DNA from: Cordilura impudica
Taxonomy: Eukaryota > Arthropoda > Insecta > Diptera > Scathophagidae
Reading direction: 5' to 3'
Assembly: GCA_963682025.1 (NCBI GenBank)
Contig: OY821517.1
Location: forward strand, 17,944,048-18,008,047
DNA length: 64,000 nucleotides
Made by a program: the position numbers and the translations under genes. Positions 31,300 to 42,604 of the stretch are shown piece by piece (the stretch's first letter is position 1; the number at the start of each line of letters is the position of its first letter). The notes beneath the pieces were generated by a model. The model did no database searches and was not told the DNA's origin. It saw only the letters and a program-made list of their open reading frames with translations.

Positions 31300-31911
31300 G
31301 AGTAAACGTATTAAACTTAAAGCATTGGATGTATGTTTGTATGTTGGTATGTATGTTTGTTTGTCCTTTATAGGAGACTACACCACTGGACCGATCGTCT
31401 TGAAATTTTTACAGTAGGTAACTTCCTATCCGGAAGGAAAGGCAGTGGGTGTGGCACCTCCCATACATATATAAAAAATTTTTAAATTTCTATCTGGAGC
31501 TCTGATAGCAAGAGTCCTGAAACTTTATAGTAGTACATAAATTAGTAATGTGAGAAGTCGGGCTAAAAATGGGCGTAATCAAACCAGTGGGCGTGGCACC
31601 TCCCATACATGCTAAATACATATCATCATATTTCTAGAGTACCATGACAGCCAGAGTCTTGAAACTTTCTGCACATCAATTGGTTTTTAATGTGAGTAGT
31701 CGTACCAAAAATGGGCGGGATTGGGTTAGTGGGCGTGGCACCTCCCACACAAAAAATATTATCTGGAGTGCTATATGCCCAACAGACTTGAAACCAGGTG
31801 AGTTCACGAATGACGAGTGTGAGAAGTTATGTGAAAAATGGGCGGGATCAAACGAGTGGGCGTGGCACCTCTCATACAGAGATGCAAAACAACGTTTGAC
31901 GGGTCAGCTAG
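31300..31911 (+). mobile_element. Helitron-like family HelC, copy with intact 3' end
   Basis: TTTGTCCTTTATAGGAGACT plus ACACCACTGGACCGATCGTC near 31360, then about four modules of roughly 125 bp each with GGGCGTGGCACCTCCCATAC, TTGAAACTTT and AATGTGAGTAGTCG. Ends GCAAAACAACGTTTGACGGG plus TCAGCTAG at 31911, before a T. The imperfect hairpin GCAAAACAACGTTTGA and the CTAG end are Helitron traits. The 5' border is uncertain. Confidence 0.7.
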
Positions 31912-33799
31912 TTAATTGATAAAAATCGAAAATGAGATTTTTAGCTTTGAGCAACAACAGAAATAATAAATATTCGAAAAATAAATAAATTGAATTTTAA
32001 ATTGCCACCCTTACTTTGGTTACATTTCAAAGCCAACATATTTTCTGTCTAAGTATGTTCAAAATTAATTTACATCAAAAACAAAAATCAAAAATATGTT
32101 TCACTTGAACTCAAGTACAGCATCAAGTACAAAAAAAGGGGTTGTTAGAGCAATGTAAAGGCAACAATTTCAAAAATCATAATCAAAAATGACACACAAA
32201 TTAACTGCAATAAAATTCATAAACTACTTGTTCATCATTAAAACAGGATACAGATACTCGTACATTATAACAGGATGCACATACAACTGCATGAATGTAC
32301 TTGTAACATGTAATCGTATAAAAACGCGGTTTAGCTCCGATGAACATAACCCACCACCCTGCTATGGCTAACCACAACAACACGACAACTACAAGTGAAA
32401 AGTTGGAAATTAAGCCGAAAATTGTAATTAATGTAAAATTTTATTAGCTAAACTATTATATTCCATATTTAAGGTTTCTCTCTAATTGTGAACATATTTT
32501 CGGTTAAATGTAGAAGTGTAGAAAAAACAATACTCTTAGGGGATGACACGAACAAGAACATCACCACGCCTTAAGGTTTAAGAAAAATAAAACAAATACT
32601 GTCAGTACAACGAACGTCCTTGTCAGATTAGATTTTGTGATTTAACTGTTATTGTGTTCAATTTGATTACTCAATATGTTTGATTTTCCGATAATAATTT
32701 GGTGTTTTTTTTTTTTTTTTGTAGCAGCAGTAACTTGTCTGTGCAGCAGAGATTCAAAAGCATGTTAAAGATTTACGAGATTATCAAAAATAAAACTCGA
32801 ACTTGCCAAACAGCCACAATGTTGCGGTGGTGAATGCACGCATATGTCGAATACTGCGTGCAAGGATTTTTAGCCAGAAAAGCCACTACAACAAAAAAAA
32901 AACATCTTACGCACTTGTACAAATGTCAGTTGGTCAGATTTACTTCCTATCAATGATTGTGCCAATGCTGCTTAGGTGTTGCTGTTGTTGTTGCCACTTA
33001 AAAGCTGTTTGCATTCTAAATTACATTTAATTTCCTATAATTTAATCTCATGCTCAAAGAAGCTGAATTGTTCTTCCCAAATGCCAATTCTTACTGCTGC
33101 TGTTGGTGGTGTGCACCGTACACATTAGAAATAATAGAAATATAAAATAATGTTTGATTTAAAAAAATTTAGCGTAAATTTTATTGACATAATCGCTGCC
33201 ATCATGTATTAGCCGATTAAAAATTACTACATGTATTTTCAACCGGGAGTATTCATATACAACTGCTCTCGCTTTAGTTTGTCTGTGCTATGAACGAACA
33301 CAAGTTATTGGCTACTTGTTAGAGGATTATGGTTTTGGAATTGAAAGATTGTTTTAGATTTAATGCTGATAAACCAATAAGATTTGTAGCTACTTTGCAG
33401 TTTAATTTTTAAATTGTTGCCATTAATAATGCTATTAATTTAAAAAACTAAAGACTATTCTTGAATAAAGATTATTAAAAGGATAAAACTAATTGGAGTT
33501 TTCTAACGAGCTTAGCTAAAATAGTTCTATTCAACGCTGTAAACACTGGTCAATTTACAAAACCGTTAAAAGAATTTTAAATTTCATGAGTTAAGAGCTA
33601 CTTAAAGGCCAGGAGGAATTTTTATACATTAATTGCTAAAACTTTTTAGCCTATATTGGAGTAATTATGCAAAATCCTTGACATCTGTTCCCTTGATATT
33701 AATTAAAAATCAACACTGCTCCTGTCAACTATCATCTTTTAATAGGCTTCTGAAAATTGTGAGCAAGCTCCGTTATATATTTTGTGTTTGACAGCCAAT
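31912..33799. other. 1.9 kb without a supportable gene
   Basis: AT-rich; poly-T at 32706, GTT/GCT-rich patch near 32975-32995 and 33098. No motif or repeat recognised. Confidence 0.4.
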
Positions 33800-36240
33800 G
33801 AAAGCAGATAACCTCGAGAATTTTTGCAAGACTTAGAAAAAAAAAACGAATTTCGCGTTCTCATAAAACATTACTCTTTGGGGAAAAAAACATTACCGAA
33901 ACCAAGGAAAGGCTTGATAAATACTATGAGGACTATGCTCCATCAACTCCAATGTTTAAGAAGTTGGTATTCAATTACGTTGTGGTCATTCCAGCACAAG
34001 CGACGCGGAACTTTAAGGTCGCTCAAAAGAGATCGTCCAACAGAAATCGTTGATCAAATCTATGGATTGATATTAAACGCTCGGAGAATGAAAGAGCGTG
34101 ATGTGGCTGAGGCTGTACGCAATTCAATAGAGCGGCAACATCACATTTCTAAAGATAATTTTTCAAAAAAAAATTACTTTTTTAAGAAAGGCATTATCTA
34201 AGATAAGGTATTTTAAGAAAATTTACTTTTTTGAGAAAAGGGGCTTTATTTAAGTTTTTTTTTTTTTTTAAGTTAAAAGTTACTTTTTTAAGATAAGATA
34301 CTTTTTTAAGAAAATTTACTTTTTTAAGAAAAGGTACTTTTTAGGAATAAATACGTTTTTAAGAAAAGTTGCTCTTTTAATAAAAGTTACCATTTTTAAA
34401 AAAGTACTTTTTAAGGAAAAGTATTTTTTTAAGAGAATATACTTTTTTAAGAAAATGTGCTTTTTTAAGAAAAGGTACTTTTTAAGGTACTTTTTATGCA
34501 GAAGGTACTTCTTTAAGAAAATTTACTATTTTTAAGAAAATTTACTTGTTTTAAAAAAGGTACTTTTTAAAAAAAGGTACTTCTTTAAGAAGAGGTACTT
34601 ATATAAGAAAAGGTACTTTTGTAAGAAAATGTACTTTTTTAAGAAAAGGTACTTTTGTAAGAAAAGGAACCTTTTTAAGAAAATTTTTTTTTGTAAGAAA
34701 AGAAACTTTTTTAAGCAAATGTATTTTTGTAAGAAGACATAATTTTTTAAGAAATGTACTTCTTTAAGAAAATGTACTTTTTAACAAAAAGGTACTCCTT
34801 TAAGAAGAGGTACTTTTTTAAGAAAAAGGTGCTTCTTTAAAAAATTGTACTTCTTTAAGAAAAGGGACTTTTTTAAGAAAATGTACTCCTTTAAGAAAAG
34901 GTACTTTTATAAGAAAAGGTAATTTTGTGAGAAAATGTACTTTTTTTAAGAAAAGGTACTTTTGTAATAAATGGAACTTTTTTAAGAAAATGTATTTTTG
35001 TAAGAAGAGGTAATTTTTCAAGAAACTGTACTTCTTTAAAAATATGTACTTCTTTAAGAAGATGTACTTTTTTAAGAATATGTACTTTTTTAAGAAAATG
35101 TGCTTTTTTAAGAAAATGAACTTTTTTAAGAAAATGTACTTTTTTAAAAAAAGGAACTTTTTTAAGAAAATTTACCTTTTTCAAAAAATTTACTTTTTAA
35201 GAAAAGGTGCTTTTTTAAGAAAAGGTGCTTTTTTAAGAAAAGGTATTTTTGAAGAAAAGGTACTGTTTATGAAAAAGGTATTTTTGAAGAAAAGGTACTG
35301 TTTATGAAAAATTGAACTCCTTGAAGAGGTATTTTCTCAAGAAAAGGTACTTTTTAAAAAAAAGGTACTTTTATAAGAAAAATTACTTTTTTAGCCAAAT
35401 TTACTTTTTTTTAAATTAACTTTTTAAAATACGGAACTTTTTTAAAAAACGTATTTTTTTTTAAGCAAATATACTTATATAAGATGATGTACTATAAGAA
35501 AAAGGTACTTTTTAAAGAAAAGGTACTTTTGTAAGAAAAAGGAATTTTAAGAATATGTACTCTTGTAATAAAAGGTACTTTTTTACGAAAAGGTACTTCT
35601 CTAAGATATTTTTTGCGTACATCACATTTTACATGTACTTTTGGACATGCAATAGCTAACCGCGTAATGGTTACCGCTATTACCCACACTCGACCATAAG
35701 CGCCACAGTGTGCCCACTTGAAAGGAATGTTTGGCGATGTTCAACCGCAATCCGAAGAAGTTTTTGCACCGTCTCGCAACCGAGGAAAAAAATGATCCAA
35801 GGACTTCTCCGGGTGAACGTGCGCCAAAAAAGACCAAGGTGAGTCTGTCGGCCAACAAGATCATGGCGACAGTTTGGGACGCAAGCGGTATCATTCACAT
35901 CGATTACCTAGAAAATGGTAAAATGATCACCAGGGAATATTAATCTCAGCTGTTGGGCTAATTCTACTAATTCTGATTTGAAGCAAAACCGGGGGGGAAA
36001 AAAAGCCACTCACATGTCTAGTCGCCATGGCAAAAATCAATGCAGCATATTTAGCCCCCTGCGACATTTTCCTGTTTTCAAACCTGAAGAGATTTGGTTC
36101 GAATGAAGAAGTCAAATGCCTATTCTGAGGACCTTGAGAAAAGCTACAATTTGAAAGGAATAAAAAAATTGGAAGAACGCTGGACGAAATGCTGAAAAAA
36201 TATCTAATTTACAAAAAGCTTTCGGATCGTGATAAATGAA
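33800..36240 (+). pseudogene. mariner transposase pseudogene split by an 18-bp satellite
   Basis: N-terminal part 33820-34150: EFRVLIKHYSLGKK, then in the other frame ITETKERLDKYYEDYAPSTP, then RPTEIVDQIYGLILNARRMK plus ERDVAEAV (the linker and second HTH). After the array the gene resumes at about 35725: CLAMFNRNPKKFLHRLATEE, PRTSPGERAPKKTK, LSANKIMATVWDASGIIHID plus YLENGKMITREYY, AKINAAYLAPCDIFLFSNLK plus RFGSNEEV. The third catalytic Asp is in APCDIFLF. The block with the first Asp (VDETW) is gone, and the second (HDNA) is missing near 35960. The order of the two parts on one strand suggests one gene, but two separate copies cannot be excluded. Confidence 0.72.
34155..35640 (+). repeat. 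1.5 kb array of an 18-bp unit
   Basis: Variants of AAGAAAATGTACTTTTTT repeat about 80 times. The unit is six codons long, so long frames stay open on both strands and would encode KKMYFF-like or KKVHFL-like hexapeptides. Some units gain or lose a T. It sits inside the mariner relic. Confidence 0.95.
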
Positions 36241-36334
36241 TTAGAATTGAAAAGAAAAAAACAAGAAAAAGGAATTCTTTATTTAATGAGACCGACAGCA
36301 TACCGAAACTATAAGTTATCGATAATAAAGGGCG

Positions 36335-36995
36335 GATTAATTAGTCCGAAAATGTCAAAATGTTATTGGCCGAACGAAGACTAAAGGTTCGCGAGATTGT
36401 CTTAAGCATATCAAATGGCTCTGTGATTTAGATTTTAAATGATCAGTTGGGTTTTAGAAAACTGTTCAAAGAAGTATTTGGCGTTGTTTAACCACAATGC
36501 GGATGTAAACCGCAAAACGTATATAACAACAAATCTTTTCAAATCACAGGCAAGGTTATGCCCACTTTTTTTAATAAGCATGAAATTATCTATATTGACT
36601 ACTTGAAAAAACGAAAAACAATAAATGCAGCATACAATTTATTATCTGTAAGAAATCCTCTATCCTATGCATTCATTGATTTTACTGAATGCTTCTATGA
36701 AAATTTTGATTTTTGCCACGCTATTTGGGGAAAGGCGCCACTGTGCGACGATTAAAACATCGACAATACACGGGTGCACATATGCGTAGTCGAATTGGGC
36801 TAAGAGTTGCTGCCTCATGAATATTCTCAGGATTTATCGTCCTACAAAATATTTTTTATTTCTAAACCTAAAGAACTGGCTCAGAGGAAAAAAAATATGA
36901 AAACATTAACAACCAAATGCCTATTTGTAGACCTTGAGAAATCTTATTATTTAGTAGGAATAAATTTTTCGCTTTGTAAGATAATCAATAAAAAA
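36335..36995 (+). pseudogene. second mariner relic, same subfamily
   Basis: Plus-strand pieces: LAERRLKVREIVLSISNGSV, LNDQLGFRKL, ITGKVMPTFFNKHEIIYIDY plus LKKRKTINAAY, HIDNTRVHICVVELG-ELLPH (frame shifted, second Asp region, DNARVHT in the family), DLSSYKIFFISKPKELAQRK. The first catalytic block is lost and stops are frequent. It is more decayed than its neighbour at 35725-36240 and follows it directly, so the two copies lie in tandem orientation. Confidence 0.65.
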
Positions 36996-37448
36996 TATTC
37001 CTCGCGCATCCCAAAAAATCAGACGCCATAACATACCTGCAGATGGAATTATCTTCGCCTTCTTTAAACACAATTCTCCCATTTCAGTCTACTGTTTTGA
37101 CTAGAGTATTCAATAAACCGACATATTTTGAAAACCGGTTTTCGGGTTATTCGAAAAATTACATTTTTGAAAAAACCGGTTTCGAATGAGGTTTTAGGTT
37201 AAAAAATCGGTTAACCGGTTAACCGGTTAACCGGTTTTTTTATGTAATAAAAAATATTTATAATTTTCACTGTGTTATAAAAAAAAAATAGATATCAAAT
37301 ACATAATTCAAATGTTTGCATTGCTTTATTACAAAGAAATAGCAAAAAAAAATTATATTTTAAAAAAATATTTAATTAAAACTGATATCAGTTTATAAAA
37401 AAAGGTTTATAATAACGTTCCTACATGTTTATATTTTATTTTTTATTA

Positions 37449-38085
37449 TCTATATATATAAAATTGAATGTGTGTTTGTTTATTTGTTTGTTTGTTTGTT
37501 TGTGTGTACCTTATAGGAGACCAAACCTCTGGACCGATCTTCCTGAAATTTTCACAGCATTTAACTGGGACTCTGGCATGATTAATAGGGTACTTTTTTT
37601 TGACCACGCCCACTTTTACGCCCACTTTCTTAAAATTATGTAATTGCTCCCATATAGTTTTTAACAGATTTACTTCAAATTGTATACACATTATACTCCA
37701 GGCGAGGTAGAAATAAACATTTCTTACGCCACGCCCCCTTTCACGCCCCTTTTCACGCCAAATTTTGTTTGAAAGTTTTAAACTTTTTTTTCTCTGTACA
37801 AATTTGTTCCTTCCAACGGATTTTTTTATTTGGTAGTATATTGCTCTTAATACTGTTAACGTCGCCATATAACTATGAACCACGCCCATTTCACCGCCCC
37901 CTTTTTTTTTTACTTATACCACTAACAATGTTTGCTATACAAAATAATTTTTTTGTAATATGTATTTATCTAAAGTTTTATACACTTTTTATCTACAGGT
38001 AAGGTAGCCATACATTTTTTTATTACCAAGTCCCCCTTTTTCGCCCCATTTTACCTTAAATCATAATTAATCTGCTTTCAATCTA
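37449..38085 (+). mobile_element. HelC copy, 5' part
   Basis: Starts TCTATATATATAAAATTGAA after an A; TTATAGGAGACCAAACCTCT plus GGACCGATCTTCCTGAAAT follows, then CACGCCCACTTTTACGCCCA boxes spaced about 110-130 bp. No 3' end is seen before the next copy begins. Confidence 0.65.
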
Positions 38086-39320
38086 TCTATATATATAAAA
38101 ATGAATGTGTTTTTGTTTGTGCTTTATAGGAGGCCAAACCAAAGAACCGATCTTCCTGAAATTTTCAGAGCGTGTTACTGTGACTCTGGAAGGAATAATA
38201 TGCTATATAAATTTTTGATTGGACAAAGGGGCGGTGCCACGCCCAAATAACCCAAAATTTGAAAAAGTCATATCACGGGAATTTTTTTTACCTACAGCAG
38301 TCATATTTGGTACATATGGTATTAGCATGAATAGAAATACATACAAGAAGAAAAGTGGGCGGGACCACGCCCCTTTTTAGAAAAATAAAAAATCGTAATA
38401 TCTTCTAAACTACTGGAAGGATCGTCATGAAATTTTCACAAAAGGATATTTTTGCGAAATAATAAGACCTTAGCTATATAAAGTTGTTAGTGGGCAAAGG
38501 GGCGTGGCGTATATATAAAAACGTTGATGCATTTGATTGTAACGAATGATCTCCGGAACCATAAGAGCTGTCGAGGTAGGATTTCCAGCATAGGTTCGGT
38601 TCGAGCTCTTCTGTGTTTTTTTTTTAGTTTTAACCCTCTAGCTGGCGTAGGGGTCAAGTTAAAAACAAAAATTTTTACTTTCAGCGCGATTTGACTGCAA
38701 TTCAGAATGAACGTATGTTTCGTCATAAGAAATTTTTGCATGTATAAATGGACCCGATAGGTGGCGCTGGGTAAAGTTATTTCGAATATTCTTATTTATG
38801 GTGTGATTTTAATGAAACTAAGAATGTACATATATGTATGTTAGAAACATTTTTTTATTGGACCCGGTAGATGGCGCTGTCGTTCGAAAAATAATGAGTT
38901 GTCAAATTTATATAAATTTTAATAAATAAACTCACAAACGTTTTTATATATAAATATTCTAACGAAAAAGAAGGAAAAAGCCGCCACATTATTGCATGGT
39001 GGCCGCACAGCTCATTCAGCACTCAAATCACCATTAAACGTACAAAAAAATGAGAATGCCGTCTGTAATATCAAAAAACATTCCGGTATGGCAAAAGTTC
39101 TGCAAAAATGCAGTATTTTTATTTGGGATGAATGTACCATGGCTCACAAACATTGTGATTTGATTTGATAAAAGATTTGAAAGGCAATGAAAGATTTTTT
39201 GGTGAAGCTCTCATTTTATTATCTGGAGATCTTCGTCACACATTTTATATAGGTATATACAGATTCTAACTAAAATAAAAATTCATTGAGGGCAAAACAA
39301 CGTTTGCCGGGTCCAGCTAG
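38086..39320 (+). mobile_element. HelC copy with both ends and a helicase fragment
   Basis: Starts TCTATATATATAAAAATGAA after an A at 38085. Ends with hairpin GGCAAAACAACGTTTGCC (39291-39308, six-base stem) followed by GGGTCCAGCTAG at 39320, before a T. It contains CACGCCC modules and a piece of a Helitron Pif1-type helicase at 38985-39245. About 1.2 kb. This copy identifies the whole HelC family as Helitrons. Confidence 0.78.
38985..39245 (+). pseudogene. Helitron Pif1-like helicase fragment
   Basis: Reads LLHGGRTAHSALKSPLNV, then NAVCNIKKHSGMAKVLQKCS, IFIWDECTMAHKHCDLI, then a stop/frameshift, KDLKGNERFFGEALILLSGD and LRHT. Helitron RepHel helicases carry G(R/G)TAHS--K-P, then the Walker B-like I-WDE(C/A)-M--K and LL-GD-RQ-LP in this order. 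About 85 codons of a 1400-residue protein; the P-loop upstream and all of the Rep nuclease are absent. This is a leftover of the autonomous parent. It is the only Helitron coding sequence in the window. Confidence 0.75.
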
Positions 39321-39479
39321 TAGTATATATAATAAAAATAAGGTATATATAACGAAAATAAAAATCAGATTATGTAAACCCATTGGGCAATAAAACTTAA
39401 GTACAACCAAATTAAAGAGATCATCATCATGAATATAATCCATAAAAATTATTTTAGAAATAATATGCAGTTAAGATGA

Positions 39480-41040
39480 TTTGTTTACGATTTTTTTGTT
39501 TATTTTTAATGAAACTGGAAGAGGAAAATAATCGGTCGCTAAAAGTAGATGTTGGACAAATTGTCAATAGGCAGTTATGTGTATCAGTTTTCCATTTTTT
39601 CGGTTCTTTTGTTGTATTTGCCAAGATATATGAAATTTGCGTATAGTGATGAATGTTTTTGTATGACACCTTTCGGATTTTGAATGCTATTTATTGTGTT
39701 ATTCATATCACAAATTAAACTACTGGGATTTCCAATATCTAAACTTAAATCTTCATCCGTATCTGTTATATTCTCATCTATCTCTTTATGAGGATATAAG
39801 CGGTTATATAAATTAACAGCAAACACTTTAGACTCCGCTTTGGCGGAGTACTTCACTATATTGTCATTAGAAGGGTGTTTACCGAAACTAAGGTATATAA
39901 TGACAGTATTAATAACTTTCACTCTACGTTCATTAAATTTCATCATTAGATGTTCACACAATGTGCGTATTGTGTGTCAAGTTTGTTTAAATGATTGAAA
40001 ATAAATTTAAGAACTGCTTCTCCCTCAATTAGAGTAACAGAATCCTTTTATAACTCTTTAATTGATATTTCTAACGGTTCTAATTTATTTAGTGCCTCAA
40101 TTTCAAGAGTTGTAACAGGAGTTATACTTAAGTCCAACAAAGCATGATTGACACATGTACATATTCTTAAAAATTGCTCAATCATTTTCGACATAAGAGT
40201 TCCATCTATGTTTAAAATCGCAAACTAATCGCAGACCTTTACCTTCTTGGTTTTTTACAAAATGTTGAAGTTTCTTTTGTTTTTCATTAGACTTGTTGAA
40301 TAGTTTTACATATTTACGTAATTTTTTAACTACCTCTCCAACTTCGCAGCTGATACTAAGATTTTTATCAATATCGGAACCAGTTTTATCATCTTCGACT
40401 TCTTCGTTATCAGTCTCATCATCTGAAATTTCATCGGTCTCATTTTTTTCTTCAGCAGAACATTATTTTGAATATATGGTATCTACCACACATAGATGGA
40501 TGGCATGATTCATACAAAGCTGAAATTCTGGTAAAATATTTATACCATATCTTTTCATAACCGCTGCTCCATCATGTGTTGAAGGAACAACATCATTATC
40601 AAGTCGTATGTTAAAATCTTCTAGTTTCTTTTTTTAGTTTTTTCCATAGTTTCAGATTTTTTATTATTATAAAACTTTTCAATTAAACTCCAAATTGTAT
40701 TTTCGCTTGCAGGCATTTTTAAGCCTTTCGTACTCAAATAATTTGAAATAATTTTTAAATTTGTTAAGGCTCTCACAGCCATACCTTCCTCTGGCCAGAA
40801 TTTCACCAATATCAGTATTGATTTTGGAGTGCAACTTAGGGAATGTTATTTTTCATATATGTTTGATGTGGATGGCATATTTTCTGCAGTTTGGCCAGTA
40901 GATTTTGTTGCTATTTCTACCTTATAGACGTTGTGATGGTAGTTTATCAATGCGGATATGGAAGATCCTCGACAACTCAAGATCTTTGGACATTTCGAGC
41001 ATCTTGCCGTGTGCGACTTTTTGTCATCTTTTGTATTCAT
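39480..41040 (-). pseudogene. hAT transposase pseudogene
   Basis: Minus-strand order: BED zinc finger at 41040-40900 (CSKCPKILSCRGSSISALIN plus YHH), VKFWPEEGMAVRALTNLKII plus SNYLSTKGLKMPASENTI (40809-40680), DNDVVPSTHDGAAVMKRYGI near 40590 with the RNase H-fold Asp, LCMNHAIHLCVVDTIYSK near 40500 (the C/H-rich insertion typical of hAT), LIEGEAVLKFIFNHLNKL near 40000, MKFNERRVKVINTVIIYLSF and YSAKAESKVFAVNLYNRLYP (39950-39790) and an acidic tail. Several frame changes and stops, and the C-terminal dimerisation block (LA--LLSIPAS) is missing. Usual length is about 600 residues; perhaps 400 remain. Inactive. Confidence 0.75.
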
Positions 41041-42365
41041 TCTAATGGAAACAAAATAACTACATTAAATTTTGTTGTATTTATTGTTTATATAACTTAC
41101 TCAAATTTGTTTATTTACTTTAATTTGTTACACATTAACACTTCCACGTGAAGAAAATAGTTCATATGTTTTTTTCTCTTGTTATAAAACAGAAAATCGT
41201 TCTATTCAAATATGGTGTACTTCACAAACTTATTTTTTCACTGCTAATGTAAATTACAGACTTATTTTGGAAATATGTCAAATATACATGACAATTGGAA
41301 GTGTTCAGAAAAAACGGAAGTATTCATAATAAAACAATAACATGAGTCGCCCAGTATCAATACAAGGAATTAAGGCCTAGTTAGCCACACGTAACGGTAA
41401 CCGTGCCGTACCGTAAATGTAACTTTGGCATTTAGTGCGATTATAGAACGTAAAAAACGAACCAACATGTTGCTGTGTAAAATTAACCAAACTTTATCAG
41501 CTGTTCACAAATGTCACGTACAAACGTAGCAAAAATCAAAAATCAACTGCTTAGACGTTCCGGTTACCTGACAGTTCAGTTAGGTAACTGCTCTAAATGC
41601 TTTTCATGTAACATAAAAAAACAACTGACAAGTTTGGTTACGGTTGCGTGTGACTAACTAGGCCTTTATTTGCTCAAAAATGTTAAAAAATCTTTTCATT
41701 AAAAAACCGGTTAACCGACACCAAAAAACCGGCCTGTCGAATTATTTAGACTTATAAAATATTCGAAACCGGTCGGTTTTTGAATACTCTAGTTCTGACT
41801 ATTCCGTAGTCTCAGGTGTGAAGTTGTGGACCGATATCTCAACCATGGGGGGTACGAATCGACGTAAAAACTCGGCTATATTGCGGTGGAACATCGCCAA
41901 ACACTCTATTGAAACATCTTCACGAGGCCGTTTTTATTCTATTGTGATCAAACGCGGCACCCATCTTGCGGACAGCTTTTTCATCTTCAAATTTTCGGTC
42001 AATATGCGATGTGTAGTATTTTTTGAAATGCCTAGGTCACGCGCCTTCAGCCGACGATTATCCAAAACCGTTTATGGATTTTCTTGCCGGTTCTGGCGTG
42101 GCCACCTAAATTGGTCGACCAATACGGTGTTTGGCAGCACTTACGGCCTCGTTTAAAGTCGTTTAATATTGATTAGATTGAGACCTTTCAAATAAAAATA
42201 TTGAATTACATAACGGTGGCCAATTTTTACAAATTCAATGAGATCGTTTAATTTTGATGGTTAATAAAGGGTTGCCACTTTTTGCCAAAGCAATTTTTTC
42301 AAACTACTGCCGCCATCAGGTCATGTTGTTCTGGGACTGCCCTCGTACATATATATATATATATT

Positions 42366-42604
42366 TCTGTGGTCACAACCATTAACCACCTAAGTCGAAA
42401 ATCATGCTTTTGAGAAAAATAACTTTTTATATAAATGTAATGGGGTCTTCATTACGACTTAAGTCAGTATGTTTTCATTAATAACTTTTTATAAAACAGT
42501 GTTAGAGAAATGGGGATTTCACGCGTTTTTAGTAGAATATGATAGCATACATAGTTCAAATCGTTCTTAAGTCGACTTAGGCGGTTATCGCTTGTGACCA
42601 CAGA
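42366..42604. mobile_element. 239-bp MITE with about 35-bp inverted ends
   Basis: TCTGTGGTCACAA and TAACC(A/G)CCTAAGTCGA at the left return inverted at the right (TCGACTTAGGCGGTTA, TTGTGACCACAGA). AT-rich centre, no ORF. Flanks are TAT-rich; a target duplication is not clear. Confidence 0.75.

Larger units (their letters stand above)
37102..41791 (-). mobile_element. hAT transposon inserted in the mariner relic
   Basis: The 12-bp terminal inverted repeat TAGAGTATTCAA/TTGAATACTCTA is flanked by an 8-bp target duplication, GTTTTGAC at 37094-37101 and GTTCTGAC at 41792-41799 (one mismatch). Subterminal ACCGGTT boxes occur at both ends (37125-37225 and 41705-41775). The transposase lies on the minus strand. 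About 1.9 kb of the 4.69 kb length is Helitron material inserted later. Confidence 0.85.
37025..42348 (-). mobile_element. mariner relic (minus) split by a hAT element
   Basis: The right end (inverse) reads CGAGGGCAGTCCCAGAACAA beside a TA at about 42347. Minus coding pieces at 42160-41805 read GRPI-VATPEPARKSI-like linker, SRRLKAR and FQKILHIAYRP, KMKKLSARWVPRLITIE plus REDVSIECLAMFHRNIAEFL. The part beyond CTACTGTTTTGAC continues at 37093-37025 on the other side of the hAT insertion. It shares a deletion endpoint with 12285-12660. Confidence 0.72.

Noticed and set aside
34818..35307. Long hexapeptide-repeat proteins (KKVHFL on minus, KKMYFF on plus)
   Set aside because: They arise because the 18-bp repeat unit is divisible by three; both strands are open and no start context or flanking gene supports coding.
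34155..35640. CRISPR-like array
   Set aside because: Units are contiguous without unique spacers; the setting is a eukaryotic genome full of transposons.
37446..37889. 147-codon minus ORF
   Set aside because: Antisense to a HelC non-coding repeat; not conserved in the other HelC copies.
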